The translations under genes and the position numbers were made by a program. From assembly GCA_943788615.1 (NCBI GenBank), contig CALSQY010000002.1, forward strand, positions 248,001 through 312,000: a stretch of 64,000 nucleotides of DNA, read 5' to 3'. This document shows, one piece after another, positions 25,146 through 32,938 of this stretch. Under the pieces are notes generated by a model. It was given only the letters and a program-made list of their open reading frames with translations. It was not told the origin of the DNA and ran no database searches. This DNA is from UBA4465 sp002292365. Lineage in GTDB: Bacteria > Bacteroidota > Bacteroidia > Cytophagales > Cyclobacteriaceae. Numbering within the stretch: position 1 is the first letter of the stretch; every line of letters starts with the position of its first letter.

Positions 25146-26099
25146 TTAGATTTTTCTATCCTTACTTTCCCACTTCGCCGGCTTTGGCAACTTTTTTTCT
25201 AGATACTTGCTTACTTCAGGGCAGGGTTGCTTATTTTTATTTCGGAGGTCGGCCACACAGATAAACGAAAAATCAACGGCCAAAAAGATTCTCAATTTAT
25301 TAATGATACGGGAAAAATAATCAGATTGAATAAGAATTAAAGTTTTCTTCTCTTTCACAAAGTTCAACATTTTATTATGTGAAAAGTAATAGCAGTAGGC
25401 GTCTAGAAAGCAAAAGGTATCTTCCGATCGAAACAAAGTATTTCGGAGTATTTCGATGGCCTCCGGATGAAGGCCAATGAATTTTTTTACATAAGTTTTA
25501 TTCAAAATCCTGGGGCTATGTCCAATAGGTGGGGGCATTTTTTTGGTGAGACCTAACTGTTGAAAGGTATTTGCTCTTGCCTTGGAAACATGACCATCTA
25601 GATTAAAAGGGTTAATTAAATAGGAATTACTGCTAATGAATCTCAATAATTTATCGGATTCTTGGTACCAAATGGGTTTTCCAGTAATGTCGAATAAGTC
25701 TTTCAGTGACAAGGGCGCTGTTAAAAGCATGTCATCGTTGAAATACAAGAAGTCTTCGGTTAAACCTGGGATTTCATGCAGCACCGATTCAAATGTGCAG
25801 GAACAAAAAGAAATGCCCTTTAAAAGTTCATTGCCATTGATGATAACAAGATCAGCTCTACTTTGATCTATAAAGTTTGGAATAGAACCATGATTGGTAA
25901 CTAAATATATTTTATGGATATTTTCAGAAAAATACAGATCTAAACTCCTTAAGGAATACTTTAATTCATTTAGGCTAGAGTCAAAACGTGCTGTGTTGTT
26001 GGCAGCACTCTTTTTTTTAATGTGTTGGTCTTTTTCTTTTTGCCATGCTTTATTCTCATGGTCAACCCAAGTATATACGACATCTATTTTTTTGGGCAT
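25146..26099 (-). CDS. Stealth-family sugar-phosphate transferase
   Basis: Start placed at the ATG at 26099 (MPKKIDVVYTWVDHENKAW); the longer frame begins with TTG and adds 11 residues. Conserved region 1 is IDVVYTWVD. Region 2 includes LNELKYSLRSLDLYFSENIH, IYLVTNHGSIPNF and FLYFNDDMLL. Later segments GHSPRILNKTYVKKF and RSEDTFCFLDAYCYYFSHN fit regions 3 and 4. Stealth proteins are hexose-1-phosphoryl transferases that assemble phosphate-linked capsule or exopolysaccharide (established). No other polysaccharide gene lies beside it, so its polymer is unknown. Confidence 0.88.
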   Translation of the reverse strand: MPKKIDVVYTWVDHENKAWQKEKDQHIKKKSAANNTARFDSSLNELKYSLRSLDLYFSENIHKIYLVTNHGSIPNFIDQSRADLVIINGNELLKGISFCSCTFESVLHEIPGLTEDFLYFNDDMLLTAPLSLKDLFDITGKPIWYQESDKLLRFISSNSYLINPFNLDGHVSKARANTFQQLGLTKKMPPPIGHSPRILNKTYVKKFIGLHPEAIEILRNTLFRSEDTFCFLDAYCYYFSHNKMLNFVKEKKTLILIQSDYFSRIINKLRIFLAVDFSFICVADLRNKNKQPCPEVSKYLEKKLPKPAKWESKDRKI

Positions 26100-26276
26100 G
26101 AGGGTTGCTTCTTCTTTTATGAATTTATCCAAGACAAATGTCTATTAAAAAAATGAATTTTGGCTGATATTTCTTAGAAGCGATTCGCAAATAAATATAA
26201 TTTATCCTGCCGAAAAATGGTTAATTATCAATTAAATACAGTAAAAATCTGATTATGTATTTCTCTGAAATAACTT

Positions 26277-27263
26277 TTATCTTAAACCATTGAGATCATA
26301 TTTCGAAACAAAATTCCAGATGAGCTGACTGGTATTAGCTCCCTCATAGGAAAGATCAAACCAAACATGATCTCCTTCAACGACCTTATAATGTTCCACT
26401 CTGGTACCGTTGTCTCCATCATGATAAGCGTAATATTCAATTAGGGTACCATTGTCAGTGATGCTATTGGTTAAAGGATCTTTACTCGTATGGTTGAAGG
26501 AAGTCCAATGATTCAACATATCTTCTACCGATGCATAATATTCACTAATACCATCATAAGGACGGATGAAATCTGAAGTCCCATGAAATTCTATAATTGC
26601 GGTTGGGTGTAGTGGATCGCAGTTATCTATTGTTTCTTGGTACATCAAGCCAGAAACAGCACCTATTGCAGCTATTTTATCACTATTGTAGCAAGCAAGT
26701 GCAAAGACAAAGTCAGCACCATTTGAAAAACCACAGGCATAGATACGTAAACTGTCAATATTGTAATTGACAGTTAATTTATTGATTAGGGCATTGGTGA
26801 ATTCAAAATCTTTTGCACTGCTTTTATTAGTTGAAGTTACCAATGCATTATTCCAGTGAGAAGTACCGTCCAATAGCGAACCTTGCGGATAAACGAGGAT
26901 GAAATTTTCTATATCAGCTACTGCCGTCATGTCTGTGTAATTTAGATGTCCGCTTGCACTTCCTCCATTTCCATGGAAATTAAGCATTATAGGAACTGCA
27001 GATGAACTATCATAGGCTTCAGGCACATACAATACATATTCTCTGATAAGGCCATCATGGATGATTGTATCTGCATTCATATTTATAAATTCAGCAGTCG
27101 TTTTATCTGAACTCTCATCTTCCGTAGCCGTCTTATCAAATGATTTGTCAGTCGTAGTCTGACCACTATCGTCATCACTACAATGGATAAATGAGAAGAG
27201 TGAACAATTTAGACTTAATAAAAGAAAGTATTTCATGTACCTATCAAGATATATATTTTTCAT
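26277..27263 (-). CDS. Secreted esterase of the PHB depolymerase/feruloyl esterase (LpqC) type, lipoprotein
   Basis: 328 residues; an internal ATG nine codons in (27236) gives a more usual signal peptide. MKYFLLLSLNCSLFSFIHC is a lipoprotein signal, followed by an acidic Thr-rich linker. The alpha/beta hydrolase part has the oxyanion region LNFHGNGGSASGHL, nucleophile elbow YACGFSNGADF (Ser), HGTSDFIRPYDG (Asp) and EGDHVWFDL (His). This layout is that of the PHB depolymerase/feruloyl esterase group (carbohydrate esterase 1-like). It probably acts outside the cell on esters of polymers; the natural substrate cannot be told. Confidence 0.87.
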   Translation of the reverse strand: MKNIYLDRYMKYFLLLSLNCSLFSFIHCSDDDSGQTTTDKSFDKTATEDESSDKTTAEFINMNADTIIHDGLIREYVLYVPEAYDSSSAVPIMLNFHGNGGSASGHLNYTDMTAVADIENFILVYPQGSLLDGTSHWNNALVTSTNKSSAKDFEFTNALINKLTVNYNIDSLRIYACGFSNGADFVFALACYNSDKIAAIGAVSGLMYQETIDNCDPLHPTAIIEFHGTSDFIRPYDGISEYYASVEDMLNHWTSFNHTSKDPLTNSITDNGTLIEYYAYHDGDNGTRVEHYKVVEGDHVWFDLSYEGANTSQLIWNFVSKYDLNGLR

Positions 27264-27339
27264 TTTGAGAATAATTAAAATAAAACATCATATTGAACAA
27301 CCGCTTTGGACAGTGAATACCCTACTTCAATAATTAAAA

Positions 27340-27347
27340 CAAAGTTA
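27340..27347 (-). promoter_or_regulatory. Bacteroidetes-type -7 box (TAACTTTG)
   Basis: TAACTTTG on the minus strand matches TAnnTTTG exactly, about 76 bases upstream of the esterase ATG. A TTTG -33 box is not evident, so strength is uncertain. Confidence 0.4.
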
Positions 27348-27521
27348 ATTTTTTAATTATTAAATAACCCTTAAAAGGTAGTTAGGAGCATCTATCTTTA
27401 GTTTACATATTAAGTTGAAATCTTCTTGTCTATCTCAAGAATTTTATAGAATCTGAACTGAAAAATTTCAGCAAAGCAGAGATAATGGCAGGATAGTTCC
27501 TAGTTATGTAGAAGCTAAAAT

Positions 27522-27815
27522 TCACACACCTTCGATAATAATAAATTCACCCTCGCTTGCAGAACGACGTTTTGGGACTATTTTTTGATAGGCTTTGCTG
27601 TTAAACCAATTATTCATTTGTTCTACACTTGGAAATTCAAGTACCACATTGACATTGCTTCGCTTGCCTTCTTAGTAGTGAATGGTGCCACCGCTAACTA
27701 AAAACTTGCCCTCAAAAGGAGGGAGGGTAGCATCAACTTTGGCAGCATAATCTGTGGTGAATGCCCGATTTTTAACAGTCAGACTATCCAATACATAAGC
27801 TTTTTTCATTTTCAT
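27522..27815 (-). pseudogene. DUF1330-family gene interrupted by one in-frame stop
   Basis: From the ATG at 27815 the frame reads MKMKKAYVLDSLTVKNRAF, DYAAKVDATLPPFEGKFLVS and GGTIHY, meets TAA at 27672-27674 (codon 48), and continues in the same frame with EGKRSNVNVVLEFPSVEQM, WFNSKAYQKIVPKR and FIIIEGV to TGA. The whole is a complete 97-residue DUF1330 protein (small ferredoxin-like dimer fold) broken only by that stop, which one base change from CAA or GAA would explain. A very recent inactivation or a sequencing error are the main readings. Neither half alone would fold as a DUF1330 domain. Confidence 0.8.
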
Positions 27816-27993
27816 TTTTTAGTAGCGAAGGAGAGTAAATGTAGAGAACTTCTTACATTTATTCTATCCACATATTCAGAATATAATTATTTCTAATACT
27901 CTCCAACTGCTTTTGTAATATTTTGAGGATGAATCGCCTTATTTAGTAAATTTTATTGGGTTCACCATGGTTTGTTCAATTTCTAATCCGAAT

Positions 27994-28227
27994 CTAATTC
28001 AAACAGGAGCCTTCAGTCCAGGAAACTACAATACCCTCAGCAAAACAGGAATTGCTATAAGTGACATCATTGCAACCACATACGGGTTGATAAATTTCGA
28101 CACAAACTTCATTTGGATCTGGGGGATTGGTTAAACACATATTTTGAACTACTTCTTGATCTGCATCGCTACAAGAGGCGAGTACGAAGAGGATAATTAA
28201 GATGAGGGAGTATTTGATCGATTTCAT
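27994..28227 (-). CDS. Kazal-type serine protease inhibitor lipoprotein
   Basis: 77 residues. Lipoprotein signal (MKSIKYSLILIILFVLASC) and a single Kazal-type domain: C-x-EIYQPVCGCNDVTYSNSCF followed by AEGIVVSW and a final Cys (EGSC). The spacing PVCG-x-DVTYSN-x-C is the family signature, and the reactive loop lies before IYQPVCG. Bacterial Kazal lipoproteins are thought to protect the cell from host, prey or own proteases (inference here). It is near a tRNA gene and has no operon partner. Confidence 0.88.
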   Translation of the reverse strand: MKSIKYSLILIILFVLASCSDADQEVVQNMCLTNPPDPNEVCVEIYQPVCGCNDVTYSNSCFAEGIVVSWTEGSCLN

Positions 28228-28261
28228 AATTATTGACGTAATTTTAGAGGGAATCTGTAGA

Positions 28262-28297
28262 TAAAAAAAGCACCTACAATATTAATGTAAGTGCTTG
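28262..28297 (-). terminator. Terminator downstream of tRNA-Ala
   Basis: On the minus strand AAGCACTTACA pairs with TGTAGGTGCTT around a short loop and is followed by seven T. It begins about 11 bases after the mature tRNA 3' end, so it ends tRNA transcription before the Kazal gene. Confidence 0.8.
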
Positions 28298-28307
28298 ATT
28301 TACAGCG

Positions 28308-28381
28308 TGGAGAAGATGGGATTCGAACCCACGACCTCTTGACTGCCAGTCAAGCGCTCTAGCCAACTGAGCTACATCCCC
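28308..28381 (-). tRNA. tRNA-Ala (anticodon GGC)
   Basis: A complete 74-nt cloverleaf: acceptor GGGGATG with CTTCTCC plus discriminator A, D-arm GCTCAGTTGGCTAGAGC, anticodon stem CTTGA/TCAAG with loop CTGGCAG (anticodon GGC), and T-arm GTGGG-TTCGAAT-CCCAT. The G3:U70 pair that defines alanine identity is present. Position 6:67 is a U-U mismatch. CCA is not encoded. A strong terminator follows. Confidence 0.95.
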
Positions 28382-28414
28382 ATTCTATCAAGTGGCTAAA
28401 ATACATTAAGTTTT

Positions 28415-28894
28415 TTATTTGATGACTCTTCGAAAGTATTTCGTGTTTTTTTTGTAGTAATCATTGTAAGTATCTTCAACTACACCTCTACTCGAAGAAG
28501 CATGAACAAATTTGATTGTACCTTTTTCGGCATAGGTAACCATACCTGTATGCCACCATTTTTCTCGTTTTTGTTTGAATTCAAAATAAACGATATCTCC
28601 TGGCCTTACGCTACTTTTTCCTTTCTTATTGCCTACCTTGGCTTGCTCTTGAGCCGTTCTAGGTAGTTTTATACCAATTTTGGCATAAGATTGTTGAATC
28701 AGGCTAGAGCAATCAATGCCATCTATTGAGTTTCCGCCATATCGATAAGGGGTCCCTATAAAGGATTTGGCATGGCTGGTAGCCCTGGTTATTTTGTTTT
28801 GTTTTTTTCTTCCTTGCCCTAGTACCTCATGATCCGATACTACAGCCAAAAAAAAGGTCAAAAAAGAGAGGATGATGAGTGTGTTTTGATTCAT
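28415..28894 (-). CDS. NlpC/P60 family cell-wall hydrolase
   Basis: Start taken at the ATG at 28894 (MNQNTLIILSFLTFFLAVVS), giving a signal peptide. The NlpC/P60 domain includes SFIGTPYRYGG, the nucleophile in GIDCSSLIQQSY, the catalytic His in KWWHTGMVTY, and the third residue region FVHASSSRGV. PGDIVYFEF is also conserved. Such enzymes cut peptidoglycan stem peptides between D-Glu and the diamino acid. Short single-domain form without SH3 or LysM targeting domains. It lies 14 bases after the methyltransferase gene, so the two may share a transcript. Confidence 0.92.
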   Translation of the reverse strand: MNQNTLIILSFLTFFLAVVSDHEVLGQGRKKQNKITRATSHAKSFIGTPYRYGGNSIDGIDCSSLIQQSYAKIGIKLPRTAQEQAKVGNKKGKSSVRPGDIVYFEFKQKREKWWHTGMVTYAEKGTIKFVHASSSRGVVEDTYNDYYKKNTKYFRRVIK

Positions 28895-28908
28895 GGGCGA
28901 ATAAAAAC

Positions 28909-29679
28909 TTATTTTTCTAAGATACAAAATAAATCTAAATTGTCTTCCGCTTGTGGGGCCAGTAAATAGTCGTCATGATGTATGGACGTTACCAAACGGT
29001 CCTCTGCTACTTTGAGTTTATTCCGATTCATTCGATTGAGTAAATCATAGGGTACTCTAAGAAAATTAGCGGGTAATCGGTGTTGGAGATCAAGAAAATC
29101 AAATCGCATAATACGGTCTACGGATATTTTGTTACGTCTATAATATTCCATTACTTTTTCATTTCCTTTGATCCCTTTCATTTCTACGTTTTGGAAATAT
29201 TTTAAACAAAGGCTACTCAATTCTGTGGCAGTATACTCTCTCGTATGCCAAGGATTTCGACTTAAAGTCATTTTTCTGTTAGGGGTGGTGAGGATTGCAC
29301 ATCCACCCGGTTTTAATATTCGATGAATTTCCTTGATGAAGAGGGCATCGTCTTCAAGGTGTTCAATGACTTGAAAACTCACAATGCTATCAAAGCTATT
29401 GTCAGGAAAGGGTATGGGAGGAAAAAGGCTACTTTCAAAACGAAAGGACGGATATTTTAACTTAAGTTTTTCAATGATAGACCCAATTTTGTCTATGGCC
29501 GTGTAATGATCGACCCCGCCATCTAGTTCAGAAATCCCACGACCTTCGCCGCATCCCAATTCCAGCAGGTTTCCTTTGACATAGATTTTACCGAGCAGGT
29601 AGGCCTTCAGGAGTCTTTGATGTATCGGGTTGTCTGACGGTATTTTGTCTGAAGTAATCTCTGTGGTAAAAACACTCAT
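28909..29679 (-). CDS. Class I SAM-dependent methyltransferase
   Basis: 256 residues, cytosolic. SAM-binding motif I NLLELGCGEGRGISEL, acidic motif II HYTAIDK, motif IV DSIVSFQVIEHLED, and motif VI LKPGGCAILTTPNRK. This is the UbiE/type 11 class. The substrate is not evident; similar proteins act in glycan or lipid modification. The C-terminal region (RIMRFDFLDLQHRLP, LLNRMNRNKLKV) lacks recognised substrate-binding motifs. Upstream it diverges from the GWxTD gene. Confidence 0.85.
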   Translation of the reverse strand: MSVFTTEITSDKIPSDNPIHQRLLKAYLLGKIYVKGNLLELGCGEGRGISELDGGVDHYTAIDKIGSIIEKLKLKYPSFRFESSLFPPIPFPDNSFDSIVSFQVIEHLEDDALFIKEIHRILKPGGCAILTTPNRKMTLSRNPWHTREYTATELSSLCLKYFQNVEMKGIKGNEKVMEYYRRNKISVDRIMRFDFLDLQHRLPANFLRVPYDLLNRMNRNKLKVAEDRLVTSIHHDDYLLAPQAEDNLDLFCILEK

Positions 29680-29802
29680 AAAATATTTTATAACAAACTA
29701 TAAAAGGGAAACTAATGCTTTATTAAAAACTTAAGGATTTATTGATACTTTCTACACCGATGCCCAAAAATTATATTAAATTCAAAATTATTAAGAATAT
29801 TA

Positions 29803-30945
29803 ATGAAAAGCACCTTCATTTTACTTTGTTTCCTTCTTTTTTTGAGCTCAGTATCAGGGATTGATCTATCTAAATTAAATACTGCTTATTGGTATGATCC
29901 TGCTGCCCCTTTGACGATTAAATCTCGTGTAGCCCAGAGATCAGATACCCACCATGTTTTTTTATCCTTAAAGTATAATCCTTCAGATACCATAAATACG
30001 AGATTATTATTGCAGAACAATTATTTGGACGACACCGATCGATTATTACGAGCATATGCAATGGATACTTTAAAGGCCATGAAGGATCAGGTACTGCTAA
30101 TGCTTACATTAAAGGAAGTGTCTGAACAATTGCTAGTCCTCGAATTTGAGCTTGCTGGGGCTTATTATTATTATCCGATAGACCTTAAAAAGGGAAGATT
30201 GAATCATCCTCAATTTTATCCATTACAGATGAATGAGATACCCCTTATTTCATCTTTTTTAAACTCATCTTCACTAAAATTTAATAAAGACTATGCTCAG
30301 GATACGCTTTATTTTTTCCAGTATAAAGCTGATTTTGAACCTGCAGATCCGCCTACGGGCATCGCGCAGTCTGTGGCTTCGAGGTTATTGATGGATTCTG
30401 TTTTTATCAGTACCCAGGAGGTATCATTGCTACAAAATCATTTTTATTTCATACAATCAGATACGTTCTCCTTGGAAGGATTAACCTTATTTATGGGTCC
30501 AAAGCATTATCCTGACATGAAATTAATTGATGAACTTATTCTGCCTTTGACATATTTCACCTCACGTTCAGAATTAGATGAAATAAGGAATGCCAAAGAC
30601 CCTAAAATAGCCTTTGAAAATTTTTGGCTGAATATTCATGTATTTCCTGAAGCGGCGGGAGCTGCCATTAGGAGTTATTATCGGGCCATTAAAAAGGCGA
30701 ATGAATTATTTACTAGTTACAAAGAAGGGTGGAAGACGGATAGGGGCATGGTTTATGTTATTTTTGGAAATCCGGATAGGGTCTTCAGAGATAATAAAAA
30801 AGAAATTTGGCTTTATGGAGATATTCAATTTGAATTTAAAATAATATCCAATCTCTTTGCACCCAAGATGTACGTCCTACTTAGAGATAAAGGATATGAA
30901 AAAATATGGATAAAAAAGATTACCGATTTACGCAGCGCCCTGTAA
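29803..30945 (+). CDS. GWxTD domain-containing exported protein
   Basis: 380 residues with signal peptide (MKSTFILLCFLLFLSSVSG). The C-terminal signature EGWKTDRGMVYVIFGNPDRV (about 305-325) defines the family, followed by EIWLYGDIQFEF. The N-terminal part is beta-rich with FLSLKYNPSDTIN. Proteins of this family are common in Bacteroidota and Acidobacteria; their role is unknown. The 3' end overlaps rlmB by 40 bases, a linkage seen in related genomes, so the two are probably translationally coupled. Confidence 0.88.
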   Translation: MKSTFILLCFLLFLSSVSGIDLSKLNTAYWYDPAAPLTIKSRVAQRSDTHHVFLSLKYNPSDTINTRLLLQNNYLDDTDRLLRAYAMDTLKAMKDQVLLMLTLKEVSEQLLVLEFELAGAYYYYPIDLKKGRLNHPQFYPLQMNEIPLISSFLNSSSLKFNKDYAQDTLYFFQYKADFEPADPPTGIAQSVASRLLMDSVFISTQEVSLLQNHFYFIQSDTFSLEGLTLFMGPKHYPDMKLIDELILPLTYFTSRSELDEIRNAKDPKIAFENFWLNIHVFPEAAGAAIRSYYRAIKKANELFTSYKEGWKTDRGMVYVIFGNPDRVFRDNKKEIWLYGDIQFEFKIISNLFAPKMYVLLRDKGYEKIWIKKITDLRSAL

Positions 30946-31688
30946 ATAAACGGATCAAAGATGCTTCAATGATTTATGGTATCCGGGCTATCATAGAGGC
31001 CATTACATCGGGTCATGATTTAGAGAAAATTTTTATTCAAAAAGGTTTAAAAGGAGATCTAATAGATGAGCTGATGGAGCTTGTAAAAAACACTTCCGCG
31101 CCTGTGTCGACGGTACCTACAGAAAAGCTTAATGGCCTCACTCAGAAGAACCATCAAGGAACGGTTGCCTTTATCTCTCCTGTAAAATACCATGACCTGT
31201 CCAATTTATTAGCTACTACTTATGAAGAGGGGAAGGTACCCTTGTTCTTGGTATTAGACCGGATTACTGATGTTAGAAATTTTGGAGCTATAGCGCGATC
31301 GGCCGAAGCCATGGGCGTAAATGGAATTTTAATTCCTACCAAAAATGCAGCCCAGATAAATGCAGATTCTATAAAAACTTCAGTGGGAGCTTTGACTCAA
31401 ATTCCTGTCGCTAGAATGATAAATCTGACGGAAGGGATCACCTATTTGCAATCAGCAGGCTGCAAAGTAATGGCCTGTACGGAAAATGGAACTCAAGAGA
31501 TAAGTAAGACAGATCTCAGGGATCCCCTGGCTTTGGTTTTTGGATCTGAGGAAGATGGGATTGATGGGGATATTTTAAAGTTTGTTGATTATCATATCAC
31601 CATACCCATGCGTGGGAAAATGTCGTCCTTAAATGTATCAGTAGCCACCTCAATATGCCTTTATGAGGCAAATAGGCAAAGGTATTAA
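30906..31688 (+). CDS. rlmB: 23S rRNA (guanosine-2'-O)-methyltransferase RlmB-type (SpoU/TrmH family)
   Basis: 260 residues. N-terminal L30e-like substrate domain (MIYGIRAIIEAITSGHDLEK), then the SPOUT domain with motif 1 DRITDVRNFGAIARSAEAMG (catalytic Arg), motif 2 LALVFGSEEDGI and motif 3 IPMRGKMSSLNVSVATSI forming the trefoil-knot SAM site. It methylates the ribose 2'-OH of a conserved guanosine in 23S rRNA; TrmH-type tRNA activity cannot be excluded from motifs alone. It starts within the GWxTD gene and its stop overlaps the convergent manC by 4 bases. Confidence 0.92.
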   Translation: MDKKDYRFTQRPVNKRIKDASMIYGIRAIIEAITSGHDLEKIFIQKGLKGDLIDELMELVKNTSAPVSTVPTEKLNGLTQKNHQGTVAFISPVKYHDLSNLLATTYEEGKVPLFLVLDRITDVRNFGAIARSAEAMGVNGILIPTKNAAQINADSIKTSVGALTQIPVARMINLTEGITYLQSAGCKVMACTENGTQEISKTDLRDPLALVFGSEEDGIDGDILKFVDYHITIPMRGKMSSLNVSVATSICLYEANRQRY

Positions 31689-32758
31689 ATGAAATCATCT
31701 CCTTTCGTGGCTTTTACTTCATTCACAAAAGACTTGAATTTGGCGGCGTCGTCTTTTTTGCATATTAACAGGATATCATCAAAGTCAGCTACTAAATAGC
31801 CTTCTAGGTCACTGATGACCAACAGCTTTTCTTTTTTACTTTTGATGTAATTGGACCGCGAGTTATAGAGCAAAGCGGTTTGCTCAATGACATTGTCATC
31901 AGCATCTTTTTCTACCAACTCGTGTAATGCCTCCCAAGAACCCACATCAGACCAACCAAAATCTCCTAAGAGGGTAAAGACATTGTCAGCTTTTTCCATA
32001 ATGGCATAATCAATTGATATGGATTTGCATTGTGAGTAGGCTTTTTCAATAAATGAGGCTTCTTCATCAGTGCTATAAGATGAGTGGCCAGCTGAAAATA
32101 AGTCTGCCAATTCAGGTTGATATTTATCAAAGGCCTCAATTATGGTAGCAATGGACCAAACAAAAATGCCGGCATTCCACACAAACTCACCGGTCTCAAT
32201 GAATTTTTTGGCCAGTTCAATATCTGGTTTTTCAGTAAAGGTCTTTACTTTTTTATCGGCGGTACTTGAGGGAGAATATTGTATGTAGCCATAACCTATT
32301 TCTGGTCGATGGGGCTCGATACCAATGGTCAAAAGTTTTGTATTATTGGCGGCACAGTCCACTGCATTTTTAATTACTTCAATGAAGGCTTCGGGCTTAA
32401 AGATGGCGTGGTCTGAGGGAGTGATGACTAAAATAGCATGGGGATCTTTTTTTCGAATTTTATAAGCCGCATAAGCGATACAAGGAGCAGTATTTCGCTT
32501 GCTGGGTTCTAATAATATTTGATCTGAGGATAAATCAGGTATTTGTACGGAGATAAGCTCCCGATATATAACATTGGAAACAATCCAAATTTGGCCTCTG
32601 GGGACGTGCTCAATAAAGCGATCATACGTCATTTGTAATAAAGACTTCCCCGTATTCAACACATCCAAAAATTGCTTGGGATTTTTATTACGACTGTAGG
32701 GCCAAAAGCGAGTCCCTGTCCCCCCAGCCATGATCACAATATTTATTTTTTTATCCAT
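31685..32758 (-). CDS. manC: Mannose-1-phosphate guanylyltransferase
   Basis: 357 residues. The nucleotidyltransferase signature IVIMAGGTGTRFWPYSR is followed by NPKQFLDV; NTAPCIAYAAYKI, VITPSDH, GYGYIQY and KTFTEKPD match the GMP domain, and VWNAGIFVW is typical. It makes GDP-mannose from mannose-1-phosphate and GTP for surface glycans. There is no fused mannose-6-phosphate isomerase domain, so it is the short single-function form. A TAAATTTG box upstream may be its promoter, and its tail meets rlmB. Confidence 0.93.
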   Translation of the reverse strand: MDKKINIVIMAGGTGTRFWPYSRNKNPKQFLDVLNTGKSLLQMTYDRFIEHVPRGQIWIVSNVIYRELISVQIPDLSSDQILLEPSKRNTAPCIAYAAYKIRKKDPHAILVITPSDHAIFKPEAFIEVIKNAVDCAANNTKLLTIGIEPHRPEIGYGYIQYSPSSTADKKVKTFTEKPDIELAKKFIETGEFVWNAGIFVWSIATIIEAFDKYQPELADLFSAGHSSYSTDEEASFIEKAYSQCKSISIDYAIMEKADNVFTLLGDFGWSDVGSWEALHELVEKDADDNVIEQTALLYNSRSNYIKSKKEKLLVISDLEGYLVADFDDILLICKKDDAAKFKSFVNEVKATKGDDFI

Positions 32759-32883
32759 GTTGATTATTCTTTTCGATCAGTTCTCTTTTCACTAAATTTG
32801 AGTAGCGTTTGCAGAATGATCGGAGTATTGCTTAAATCTTAAATTAATACTTCTTGTTTATTTTGAGAAAAAGCTTTTGAATG

Positions 32884-32916
32884 CAAATTTAGCATTCTAA
32901 TGCTTTTTTTTGCAAT
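32884..32916 (-). promoter_or_regulatory. Probable promoter of manC
   Basis: On the minus strand TAAATTTG (32884-32891) matches the TAnnTTTG -7 consensus exactly, with an ATTG about 21 bases upstream as a partial -33 box. It implies a 5' leader of about 120 bases before the manC ATG at 32758, in the region divergent to recQ. Confidence 0.45.
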
Positions 32917-32938
32917 GTAACCAGCCAAAGGTAAAAAG

